Shown here: positions 7,387 through 14,090 of the stretch, piece after piece | How the letters are laid out: every line of letters starts with the position of its first letter | Numbering within the stretch: the first letter of the stretch is position 1 | Assembly: GCA_016214445.1 (NCBI GenBank) | Contig: JACROM010000095.1 | Location: 1-14,887, forward strand | Reading direction: 5' to 3' | Source of the DNA: Microcaldota archaeon | Lineage (GTDB): Archaea > Micrarchaeota > Micrarchaeia > Norongarragalinales > Norongarragalinaceae | DNA length: 14,887 nt | Made by a program: the position numbers and the translations under genes | Notes under the pieces: model-generated | The model's database searches: none | Seen by the model: only the letters and a program-made list of their open reading frames with translations | What the model was told of the DNA's origin: nothing

Positions 7387-7397
7387 AAAAAATATAT
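7387..7397 (+). promoter_or_regulatory. TATA-like box of the AbrB-PhoU gene
   Basis: AAAATATATAG lies 44-54 bases before the ATG at 7441, which would give a short leader containing the SD-like GAGGG at 7429-7433 (7 bases before the ATG). A second AT-rich stretch (GAATATACTA, 7412-7421) lies closer. Confidence 0.45.
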
Positions 7398-7440
7398 AGT
7401 TAGACGCAATAGAATATACTAGGAATATAGAGGGTTTTTT

Positions 7441-8316
7441 ATGGCGGAGTTCAGGCGGGTCCAGAAAACCGGAAGGAGCACCTACATAGTCTCCCTGCCC
7501 AAACCTTGGGTGGAAGCCAAAGGCGTAAAGAAGGGCGATGTGGTTTCGTTGGAGGAAAACGAGGACGGCTCCATACAACTGTCCATAAAGACCGAAAGGA
7601 GGCTCCACGCTGAAATAGACGCGGACGAAACATTCGCCTTGAGGAAGACCATTTCAGCCTACATAGCCGGCGCACAGAGAATAGTGTTGAAAGGCAGGAA
7701 CGCTCCGATTTTGGCGGAACAGGCCCGCCAGCACCTTTCGGCAGTGGACGTGATAGAGGAGAAGAAGGATGAAATAGCGTTGAGGGTTTTCGCTACGGGC
7801 CACGAGTTCAAGCTGGAAACTCTTTTGAAGAGGATGCACGCAGTTGTATTGTCGATGTTCGACTTGGCGGAGAAAGCGTACACTGAAGACGTTTACGAAA
7901 CCATCTCGAAACGGGAAAAGGAAATGAACCGTTTGTACACTTTGACTTTGCGCTCCATGGGCTCGGAGCGCGGCAGCTCGCTGTTCAAGTTTGATACCCT
8001 GATAGCCAAATCGCTCGAGAACATAGGCGACGAGCTCGAGCAATACTGCCGGGAAAGGCCGCACGCTGGCAGGAAAGTGCTTGAAGGCGTCAGGGAACTT
8101 TACGAGAAAAACATGAACCAGTTCCTGCAGGAAAAGAAGGACTTGAAAGTGGAGGAAGAGTACGAAAAGGAGCTGAAGAAGGAGCTCGACAGGATACGGG
8201 AAAGGAGCGCGCTGGAGTGGGCGAGACTGGTTTCAATAGCAAAATACTGCGCGGAGATAGAGGAAACAACTGAAGACGTGCTGGCCATAAAACACCTGAC
8301 GGAGGAAAACAAATAA
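7441..8316 (+). CDS. AbrB-PhoU phosphate-uptake regulator-like protein
   Basis: A 291-residue protein combining a SpoVT/AbrB swapped-hairpin DNA-binding domain at about 1-50 (VQKTGRSTYIVSLPKPWV, then GVKKGDVV) with a long helical PhoU-like region at about 110-285. This fusion is the usual archaeal PhoU-type regulator and would be expected to bind DNA as a dimer and sense phosphate-transport state. No phosphate transporter genes are next to it here. The start has GAGGG 7 bases upstream. The upstream dyad and TAGTTAG half-sites may be its own operator. Confidence 0.88.
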   Translation: MAEFRRVQKTGRSTYIVSLPKPWVEAKGVKKGDVVSLEENEDGSIQLSIKTERRLHAEIDADETFALRKTISAYIAGAQRIVLKGRNAPILAEQARQHLSAVDVIEEKKDEIALRVFATGHEFKLETLLKRMHAVVLSMFDLAEKAYTEDVYETISKREKEMNRLYTLTLRSMGSERGSSLFKFDTLIAKSLENIGDELEQYCRERPHAGRKVLEGVRELYEKNMNQFLQEKKDLKVEEEYEKELKKELDRIRERSALEWARLVSIAKYCAEIEETTEDVLAIKHLTEENK

Positions 8317-8343
8317 GAGCAAGATAGTCGTATATAGCAGAAC

Positions 8344-8805
8344 ATGAACGGCCCGCTTTCAAGAGGACTACCTTCCAGAAAGTCCCTGTTGTTCGAGTAC
8401 GCTAAGCTTCCGATGAGCTTGAACGCGAGATGGGAGGCTGAAGATGTCTTGAAGCTTGTTTTTCCTCCTCACCTGCAGAAAGTCCAGTACGAAATCGCCA
8501 TAAAACTCATTGCTTACATGAAGGCGCACGGTGAAATCGACGGCCACGCTCTAAGCGAGTGGCAGCGTTCTGAAGGGATAGCCAACTCAACACTCCGCAA
8601 CCTGGTCATCCCCAAGCTTGTCCGCTGCGGTTTTCTCGCGCGCGAAAGAAGATACCCAACAGGCCAGGAGGACAAGGACAAGCGCCACAAGATGGTCTTG
8701 ACCTTATCAGCCCGGTTCGGCGAAGCCCTTCAGCACATCGGCAAGGAATGGAGCTCCCTTGTAGAGACGTGGAAAATAAAACGCCAACAAGGCACCAAAA
8801 CATAG
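8344..8805 (+). CDS. Winged-helix-like DNA-binding protein, 153 residues
   Basis: Residues about 45-120 have the pattern of a winged helix: a helix (QYEIAIKLIAYMKAHG), a turn, a recognition-type helix (NSTLRNLVIPKLVRCGFL) and a basic wing (RERRYPTGQEDKDKRHK) followed by a strand (MVLTLS). The function is presumably transcription control or DNA-end handling. It starts 27 bases after the AbrB-PhoU gene. A TATATA at 8331-8336 is only 8 bases before this ATG, so the ATG at 8413 (MSLNARW) may be used instead if that box is a promoter. Exact family not recognised. Confidence 0.68.
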   Translation: MNGPLSRGLPSRKSLLFEYAKLPMSLNARWEAEDVLKLVFPPHLQKVQYEIAIKLIAYMKAHGEIDGHALSEWQRSEGIANSTLRNLVIPKLVRCGFLARERRYPTGQEDKDKRHKMVLTLSARFGEALQHIGKEWSSLVETWKIKRQQGTKT

Positions 8806-8893
8806 GATGCGCAAAGGCAGGGAAACCCGTAAATAGGGATGAAGCGCTCCACTCAATTGAGACGAACGCCAAAACACGGTAAGGGGAGAGTTA

Positions 8894-9433
8894 ATGAAAG
8901 AAAAATTCGCCGGTCGTGCCGGAGGAAACAGGAGGCTTATACTAGAGGCGGAAGAGCCAGAAAACTTGGAAGAAATAGTGGGAATTGCAGCGGCGCTCAT
9001 GGGACATGGGAACGCAAACGTGCGGCTCAACGCGGCATGGACGCTAAAAAACGCGGCTTGGCATAACGGCAAACATCTGCAGAAAGTCGTGTCAGCAGCG
9101 GGAAAGGGGCTGCTCGAAAGGCCAGCACGCAATGACCTGCGAACCCGCGCCTTGTGCGCTTCCGCTTTGAAAAACGCTGCGTTCCACACCGGGCCGCATG
9201 TCAACGAAATCGTTTCGCATGTCTTTGAGGCGCACGAAGACAACTCCGCCGAAGTCCGGCATGCTCTCGCTCGCGCGGCGATGTACGCGGCTGAAAAATC
9301 AAAACAGCTAACGCCTGAATCGATAGAAAAAACGCGAACAGTTTTAGGGAGGTATAGCGAAGACCGAAACAGATTCGTGGCAGAGACTGCAAGAAAAGGG
9401 TTGAAGGTTCTCGACAGACGAGTAAGAAAATAA
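8894..9433 (+). CDS. HEAT-repeat protein, 179 residues
   Basis: Four HEAT-like helical pairs can be aligned. Two are near duplicates: VRLNAAWTLKNAAWHNGKHL (43-62) and LRTRALCASALKNAAFHTG (82-100); VRHALARAAMYAAEKSK (121-137) and NRFVAETARKGLKVL (159-173) are more divergent. Such folds are protein-interaction scaffolds; no catalytic residues are evident. The start has GGGGAG a few bases upstream. It follows the winged-helix gene by 88 bases on the same strand and may be cotranscribed. The antisense strand has a long open frame, but that is a by-product of this gene's composition. Confidence 0.75.
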   Translation: MKEKFAGRAGGNRRLILEAEEPENLEEIVGIAAALMGHGNANVRLNAAWTLKNAAWHNGKHLQKVVSAAGKGLLERPARNDLRTRALCASALKNAAFHTGPHVNEIVSHVFEAHEDNSAEVRHALARAAMYAAEKSKQLTPESIEKTRTVLGRYSEDRNRFVAETARKGLKVLDRRVRK

Positions 9434-9590
9434 AGAAAATAACTGCGTGCGCCACTGAAAACAAAGCCAGAAACGACACACGCCTCCGGCACAGCATAAC
9501 GGGCGAAAAAATGACCCGGCGCGCCGAACACACAAAACCCAGGCATATACTCGAATTATGGCAAACCAGAAAAATACAGGCAAAGGCTAA
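9434..9590. other. Spacer between the HEAT-repeat gene and the MITE
   Basis: No convincing gene. It contains a 31-codon ATG frame from 9508 that runs into the MITE end and lacks an SD, and a TATACTCG sequence at 9546-9553 that also occurs twice near 6914-6936. Confidence 0.4.
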
Positions 9591-9760
9591 GAGCTTGTCC
9601 CACTAGGTTGGATTATAGCGGGCCACGAAAGTTTCCCAACTGTTTTTCGTGGTCCGCTCGACTGCAAGGCGCGGCTATTTCGTCGTCTTATTTCCGCGCC
9701 TTGCTGTAAATCGCGCTTGCCTCCGTGCCAGCCTACTCTTGCACCAGCTGGGGCAGGCTC
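9591..9760. mobile_element. 170-bp MITE-like element with TAA target duplications
   Basis: The ends are inverted repeats: the left starts GAGCTTGTCCCA, the right, read inwards, GAGCCTGCCCCA, differing by two transitions. A 3-base TAA lies directly outside each end (9588-9590 and 9761-9763). Inside are two strong hairpins: a 14-bp stem (9617-9630 with 9645-9658, one G-U) and an 11-bp perfect stem (9664-9674 with 9694-9704). There is no ORF, so it would be mobilised in trans; GAGC-type ends with TNA duplications recall IS5-family (IS1031-like) elements. The two G-U pairs that keep the terminal stem intact also leave a structured RNA possible. Confidence 0.6.
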
Positions 9761-9884
9761 TAAATAGCTACGAATGAGTAACCGCTCCGCACAACAGCTA
9801 CTGATAGCGCATCACAGAAATAAAGGAACAACCGCCAAGAGGGAAAACAACGCTTAAAAGTTCCAATGTTTTCGCAATCAGCTA

Positions 9885-9896
9885 TGGGATAGGCTC
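9885..9896 (-). repeat. Extra MITE-like end touching the pelA stop codon
   Basis: Read leftwards, this is GAGCCTATCCCA, matching the ends of the 170-bp element, and it is also followed by TAA outside (9897-9899). It may be the right end of a second, truncated copy or of a larger 9591-9896 element that contains the first right end. The first base of this end is part of the pelA TAG stop. The remaining sequence from 9764 to 9884 shows no gene. Confidence 0.45.
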
Positions 9897-10934
9897 TAAA
9901 GCCACAGAGGATACCGTAACAAGGCAACCAGCTTGTAAGCGTCCAGCTCTTTAGCCGGCTCATCGTCCTCTGCGAAAACGTAGATTTCCGCTCCTTTCTT
10001 CCGGGCGGCCTCAAGCAGGGAATCTATTTTCTTGTCCTTCAGAGCTGATTCGGTGGCCATCACCGTGCGGGCGGCATTTGCTTCTACGGCAGCCTCAACG
10101 TCCTTCAAGCCGTAAACGCACTTGCGGTCCTCGCGGCCTATGCTTTCCCTGAATTCCTCCATCAGGGAGAATTCCTTGGCTACCCTTTGTTCGCCCAACG
10201 CCTTCTCTATAACCCCCCTTTTCAGGAGCTCGTAAACGCCGCTTTTCTCAGCTGAGGAACAGTGCTCGAAACTCGTCTTTTCAAGCAAAGCGGGTTTTTT
10301 TTCCTTCAGGTATTTTTTGAAGTTGTCTGCTGCGAACCCCGGACCTGCCACGACAACACGTTCCTTGCCTTCCAAGAAGGAGAGGATTTCGTGGAAGTAT
10401 CCTTTGACCGCTTCCTCGAACGCCTTCGGGTCCCTTTTGGTTCCCTTGAAGTCGACTTCGCCCACGAAATTCAGCCCCGCCAGTTGGAGTTCGGCCATGG
10501 TTGCTTTGTGTTCATCCATCGCTATAAGGAAGGCTTTGACGTGTTTCGCGCGTTTCTTGGCCTCGTTCAAAATGGCCCAGTCGTATGCTGAAAACTTTTT
10601 CTTCAACACGAAACGCGTGTGCGGCTCCACGTCAAGGGTGTGGTGCGCGCCTTTCGGGACGAACTCTTCGGGAGTGCCTGAAAGAATGGGGCCGGTCAAG
10701 CGGAGTTTGAGCGCGGCTTCCGCGAACTCCACCTGCTCGACCTGAGCCGCGAGTTCCTAGACTACTCGCTGGCCGCCGCCGGTGTCGGGCCGGGCGATCT
10801 GGCCGGCCTGACCGTCGTGCTCCTTCGGCTAACGCACCCGGAGTGACGATTTTCTTTAGGTACCACAAGTCCTCCGGGCACTGGGGCTCGACCTTGAGCG
10901 CGCTTTCCTCCTCGTCGTAATGGATTATTTTCAT
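9896..10934 (-). pseudogene. pelA: Pelota (Dom34) ribosome-rescue factor, frame-disrupted
   Basis: Pelota, with ABCE1, splits stalled archaeal ribosomes. The first 33 codons from ATG 10934 are its N-terminal domain start (MKIIHYDEEESALK, then PEDLWYLKKIVTPG). The rest, from about 10740 leftwards, is in another frame and covers the remainder: end of domain 1 (VEFAEAALKLRLTGPI, then HHTLDVEPHT), domain 2 (VVVAGPGFAADNFKKYL) and domain 3 ending LVALLRYPLWL. Between them about 100 bases (10741-10845) are far richer in G+C, do not encode Pelota in any frame, and contain stops in the downstream frame. Either the gene is broken by foreign DNA or the assembly is chimeric. It is divergent from the HD hydrolase gene. 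Confidence 0.82.
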
Positions 10935-10959
10935 TGGAGAAACATTGTGGGGGAGGAAG

Positions 10960-10965
10960 TTTAAA
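10960..10965. promoter_or_regulatory. Shared symmetric TTTAAA box of pelA and the HD gene
   Basis: The 55-base spacer between the divergent starts (10934 and 10990) has one TTTAAA at its centre. It is 26-31 bases from the pelA ATG and 25-30 bases from the HD ATG, ideal TATA-box spacing for leaderless transcripts in both directions. The hexamer is its own reverse complement. No SD precedes either ATG. Confidence 0.55.
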
Positions 10966-10989
10966 GCCTTTGAGCGCCTAAACTAAACC

Positions 10990-11628
10990 ATGTCGTTAAT
11001 CAACTTTTTCTACGAGATAGGCGACCTCAAGCGGATAGCGAGGAGCGGCTGGTGGAGCGCCAAAATCCAGAGGCCGGAAACCGTTGCCGAACACTCCTTC
11101 CGCGCGGCGATAATAGCGTATTGCCTGGCTGAAGAGGAGGGAAAAATAATGGGGCGCGGAAAAGACGAACGCGACGCCATGGGAGAGGGCGTAACCGCAT
11201 GCTTGAAGGGAAGAAAAGGCGAACTCGCCAACGTGGGGGAGCTGTTGAACCCGGAACACGTGGCTTTCCTTGCTCTGTTCCACGACGTCCACGAAGCGAG
11301 AATTTTGGACTTGCACAAGGTTTCCAAGGCATACGTGAAAGCGAATGAAGCGAAAGCGAAGAGGGACCAGCTGAAGGGTTTGCCTGAAACGCTCCGGAAA
11401 AAAATAGGTTCAAAGCCGAACGCGAAGGAAGCCGAAATCATAAGGGACGCGGACCTGCTGGAACTGGCGCTGACAGCCCATGAATACGAGTCGGTCGGAT
11501 ACAGGGAGACGCGGACTTGGCTAGAGAGGGCCGGCGAAAAACTGAAAACTCGGACCGCCAAAAAGTGGTTTGAGGAAATCAAGAACACCGAACCGTCAAA
11601 GTGGTACGGGGAGTTCAGGGGGAACTAA
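10990..11628 (+). CDS. HD-domain hydrolase, YfbR/HDDC2-like
   Basis: A 212-residue HD-superfamily protein. The metal ligands are visible: H35 in ETVAEHSFRA, the HD pair H98-D99 in ALFHDVHEAR, and D153 in IIRDADLLE. The spacing and the flanking C-terminal segment (WLERAGEKLKTRTAKKW) match archaeal relatives of the YfbR 5'-deoxynucleotidase/HDDC2 group, which remove phosphate from deoxynucleoside monophosphates; activity here is inferred. The start is leaderless, with a TTTAAA box 25-30 bases upstream shared with pelA. Its 3' end overlaps a possible leftward gene remnant by 14 bases. Confidence 0.88.
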   Translation: MSLINFFYEIGDLKRIARSGWWSAKIQRPETVAEHSFRAAIIAYCLAEEEGKIMGRGKDERDAMGEGVTACLKGRKGELANVGELLNPEHVAFLALFHDVHEARILDLHKVSKAYVKANEAKAKRDQLKGLPETLRKKIGSKPNAKEAEIIRDADLLELALTAHEYESVGYRETRTWLERAGEKLKTRTAKKWFEEIKNTEPSKWYGEFRGN

Positions 11629-11754
11629 GCGCTGACTTGCTTCGGGAGCTTGCGGAAGCTAGTGCGCTGGAGATCAAGTCGCTCAATGCTTCTTCGAGGC
11701 TTCCGTTTACTTCCTTTAATTCGTATTTTACGCGGACTGCCGGCTTTTTTATCG
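11615..11754 (-). pseudogene. Possible leftward gene remnant cut by the IS66 element
   Basis: A leftward frame with no start codon reads KKPAVRVKYELKEVNGSLEE and further protein-like sequence to a TGA at 11615-11617. It is interrupted on its 5' side by the left end of the IS66 element. The product is not recognised. The opposite strand is also open here (to 11792) and looks partly protein-like, so the assignment is weak. Nothing else is seen in 11629-11754. Confidence 0.25.
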
Positions 11755-11776
11755 GTAAGCGGTTAGTTTTCTTGGC
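11755..11776 (+). repeat. Left terminal inverted repeat of the IS66 element
   Basis: Starts GTAAGCGGTTAGTTTT and ends TTGGC; pairs with 13178-13199. A subterminal hairpin lies 40 bases further in (GTTCAGGA 11817-11824 with TCCTGAAC 11837-11844), just before the transposase start. Confidence 0.65.
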
Positions 11777-11859
11777 AGACCGAAAAGCGTAAATTCTCCG
11801 TTTTCTTAACGTTTTTGTTCAGGATTGCATCCGCTTTCCTGAACAGGTAGAACCCCACC

Positions 11860-13191
11860 TTGACAGACGAAAAATATGTGCGCGAGCTTGAAGCCCGCGT
11901 TGCCTCACTTGAAAAAGAAAACAAACAACTCCGCCAAGCGTATGCTGAACTTCTCAAACGATTTGAAAAACTCGAACGGCAACTGGCCAAATTCGACAAC
12001 GCAAATACGCCGTCTTCAAAAAAACCGTTCTTCGAAAAACAAACGCAACCCGCTCAAGAACCGGCAAAAACACCCGGCAGAAAACTCGGCCATGAAGGTG
12101 TCGGACGAAAAACTCCTGAAGAAGCTAGTGATGTCAAAAAACTCAAACCAATAAAATGCTGCCCGAATTGCGGCAAACGACTGCATTTCAAAGGCTGGAG
12201 AACCCGAACGATAACCCGGCTGGTTACTGGCTGGCTTGAACACATTCAATACTTGATTCCGACTGGCGCATGCGAAACGTGCGGAGAGACGTTCGAACCT
12301 CGCGTTCCAAACGCCTTGCCAAACTCGCGTTTTGACTTGACTCTTGCGTTCTGGATTGTGTGCCTGCGGATGCTTGGCGTTTCAAACGACAAAATCCGTT
12401 TTCTATTGAAGACGGATTACGGTTTGCATGTGAGCAAAGCAACCGTCATCAACACCTGCAACAAACTGGCTGACTTTCTCGGCGAGGATTACGAACAACT
12501 ACGCCGAGAATTGTTGAAGGAAAAGCGGTTGCATGCGGATGAAACCGGTTGACCGGTGAAAGGGGTTAATTGGTGGTTGTGGGAATTTATCAGCCAAAAA
12601 GTAGCGTTCTACGCGATTCGCCATAGTCGCAAGCACGACGTTCCGGAACAAATCCTGAAAAATTTCAAGGGAGTGCTTTCCGCCGATTTTTGGAACGCCT
12701 ACAATTGTTTGGCGTGCGAAAAGCAGCGGTGTTGGGCGCACCTCAAGCGAGAGCTGGACCACGTTTTAAAGAAAAAGCGTTCAGCGGAGTTTGCTGAGTT
12801 TGCTTGCCAACTTCTGACGTTGTACTATTGGGCAACGTCCCAACGCAATCATGGTAAAAATACCCGGTTAGAAGCTGAAAAGCAATTGCGTGAATTGATT
12901 TCGAAAGAATACGTTGATTTGGACGTGTTGCGTTTGGTGAAGCGTTTGCGCCGCCATGAACAAGAGTTGTTCACTTTTTGTGCGCGTCGCGGCGTAAAGA
13001 AGGACAATAACGAGGCGGAGCGTCGCATTCGTCCGGCGGTCGTGATTCGGAAGGTTTGTTTTGGGAGTCAGTCGGAAAAGGGTGCGGACACGACGGCGGT
13101 GTTGATGAGTTTGTTTCAGACTTCGAGTTTGCGGGATGAAAACTTTTTTGATTTCATGCAAAACATGGTGGATAAGCGCCTACAAAACTAA
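11860..13191 (+). pseudogene. IS66-family transposase with an in-frame TGA
   Basis: The frame reads 443 codons with a single TGA at codon 231 (12550-12552). Before it come an N-terminal coiled coil with a leucine-zipper look (5-45), a CPNC...CETC zinc ribbon (about 102-145), and the first catalytic aspartate in HADETG (D227). After it come SADFWNAY (D276) and the NNEAERRIRP segment (E387), completing the DDE triad. The context DETG-stop-PVKGVNWWLW shows the TGA replaces the tryptophan usually present in DETGW, consistent with one base change from TGG. Downstream restart at GTG 12556 would lack the first aspartate. Start TTG at 11860 is chosen for the coiled-coil start; no ATG is in frame. Confidence 0.85.
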
Positions 13192-13199
13192 CCGGATAC
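13178..13199 (-). repeat. Right terminal inverted repeat of the IS66 element
   Basis: Read inwards this is GTATCCGGTTAGTTTT followed by GTAGGC. It overlaps the last codons and TAA stop of the transposase. Confidence 0.65.
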
Positions 13200-13258
13200 T
13201 GTTCTTTTAATTGCTGACTTTCAAGAAAAGAGGCCAGCGTTGGAGGTGTATGTAAAAT

Positions 13259-13405
13259 ATGGAAAGTGTTAGCGTGAGCTCTTCCTGCGTGGATGAGTGG
13301 CGGAATTGCCGCAAATGCGGCCGTTCTCTCCGCAAGAAAGAGAGTATTGAACGCGGCATCGGGCCAGTGTGCTTCAAACGCGTTCTAACCGCTAACGGCC
13401 AGTAA
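13259..13405 (+). CDS. Small zinc-ribbon protein, 48 residues
   Basis: The core is CRKCGRSLRKKESIERGIGP followed by VC, matching the CxxCGRxLx...S...GIGPxC pattern of small zinc-binding domains (DUF6011-like) common in phage and mobile-element proteins. Four cysteines (17, 20, 38 and an extra C10) could bind zinc. GGAGGT lies 12 bases before the ATG. It is followed after four bases by a short HTH ORF on the same strand. Function unknown. Confidence 0.55.
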   Translation: MESVSVSSSCVDEWRNCRKCGRSLRKKESIERGIGPVCFKRVLTANGQ

Positions 13406-13409
13406 AACC

Positions 13410-13574
13410 ATGTTAGAAGAAGACACGCCCGCCCTGCAAAAGCGGGCGAAACAAAGTAAAGACTACCGAGAAGTACAACGCTTGCGTGCGTTGTACGCGA
13501 TTAGCGTCGGCAACCGCGTGCAAGCTGTTGCCCAAATATTCGATGTACATGAGTCTACGATTTACGAATGTTAA
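13410..13574 (+). pseudogene. Truncated transposase-type helix-turn-helix ORF
   Basis: 54 codons from ATG 13410. The sequence RAKQSKDYREVQRLRALYAI, then GNRVQAVAQIFDVHESTIYE, has the N-terminal HTH pattern of IS630-like transposases, in which a tryptophan and a second HTH normally follow. Here it ends at TAA straight after IYEC. The next 90 bases (13575-13665) show no continuing transposase in one frame. It is most likely a decayed transposase head, or a stand-alone HTH protein paired with the zinc-ribbon ORF. Confidence 0.45.
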
Positions 13575-13665
13575 CGCGGTGGGAAAGCCAACGCGGCATG
13601 AACGCCCCGCTGTTTTTTCTGTGTTCGTGAAAGCGTTTGCCCGAGAAGGACGTCAAAGAAAAAGG

Positions 13666-14064
13666 CTAAGCCACCCTGAGCTCGACGAGTTTGCGCACCT
13701 GATTGAGGATGTGGCCGTAGTCGTGGTAGTGAGCTGTCGCGTGCACCCGGACGCCGTAGGTGCCGGGCGCGCTCTTCTGGGTGGAATAGATGCTGACCTT
13801 CAGTTTCCTGCGCTCTCCTGGCGCCATCATGCCCAGTCTTACTTCGCGCTCGTGCGACAGGGCTGAAGGGTCGGTGCCGAGCATACGGGGCACTGTTACT
13901 ATGACGGAAGTCAGAAGGGGCTCGCCGGACGTGTTTTCCGCGCTGATTTCCAAGTCAACCGCGTCCTGGCGGTGAGCTTGCAGCCTGAAGGGGTGCACGT
14001 CGCACTCTAAGGCGTATAGCACCTTCGGGAGCGGTTTTTTGCCGAAAAAATCAAAGATTCCCAT
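13666..14064 (-). CDS. Ig-like/CARDB-type domain protein, 132 residues
   Basis: After an amphipathic head (MGIFDFFGKKPLPKVLYALE) the protein is a chain of beta strands typical of an immunoglobulin-like domain (VDLEISAENTSGEPLLTSVI, then LGMMAPGERRKLKVSIY). That matches conserved archaeal proteins with CARDB-like folds; function unknown. There is no signal peptide, so it is probably cytoplasmic. A TTAAACA-type box about 20-27 bases before the ATG and no SD suggest a leaderless transcript. The winged-helix gene ends 26 bases upstream on the same strand. Confidence 0.7.
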   Translation of the reverse strand: MGIFDFFGKKPLPKVLYALECDVHPFRLQAHRQDAVDLEISAENTSGEPLLTSVIVTVPRMLGTDPSALSHEREVRLGMMAPGERRKLKVSIYSTQKSAPGTYGVRVHATAHYHDYGHILNQVRKLVELRVA

Positions 14065-14090
14065 AGCTTAGTTGATGTATGAAAAGGTGT

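Larger units (their letters stand above)
11755..13199 (+). mobile_element. IS66-family insertion sequence, about 1445 bp
   Basis: The ends are imperfect inverted repeats of 22 bases with 18 matches: left starts GTAAGCGGTTAGTTTT, right (read inwards) GTATCCGGTTAGTTTT. A terminal GTA agrees with IS66-family ends. There is one gene, the transposase, and no tnpA/tnpB accessory genes, as in the compact ISBst12-type subgroup. The right repeat overlaps the transposase stop codon. I see no matching 8-base duplication outside the ends (TTTTATCG against TGTTCTTT), which suggests an old insertion or recombination between copies. Confidence 0.75.

Noticed and set aside
8707..9546. Leftward 279-codon open frame
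   Set aside because: It is antisense to the HEAT-repeat gene and the end of the winged-helix gene, has Ser/Ala/Phe/Cys-rich low-quality composition, and no supporting start signals.
9508..9603. 31-codon ORF before the MITE
   Set aside because: No SD or promoter in the right place, and the last codons lie in the MITE end.
9591..9760. RNase P or SRP RNA gene
   Set aside because: The fold is strong but I find none of the conserved core sequences of either RNA, and the TAA-flanked inverted ends favour a MITE.
11601..11792. Rightward 63-codon ORF after the HD gene
   Set aside because: It starts within the HD gene, runs into the IS66 element and has no SD; the leftward frame over the same bases looks slightly more protein-like.
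12550..12552. TGA read as tryptophan or selenocysteine
   Set aside because: Other genes in the window end in TGA, no other in-frame TGA is seen in a conserved gene, and the interrupted gene is a transposase, which commonly decays.
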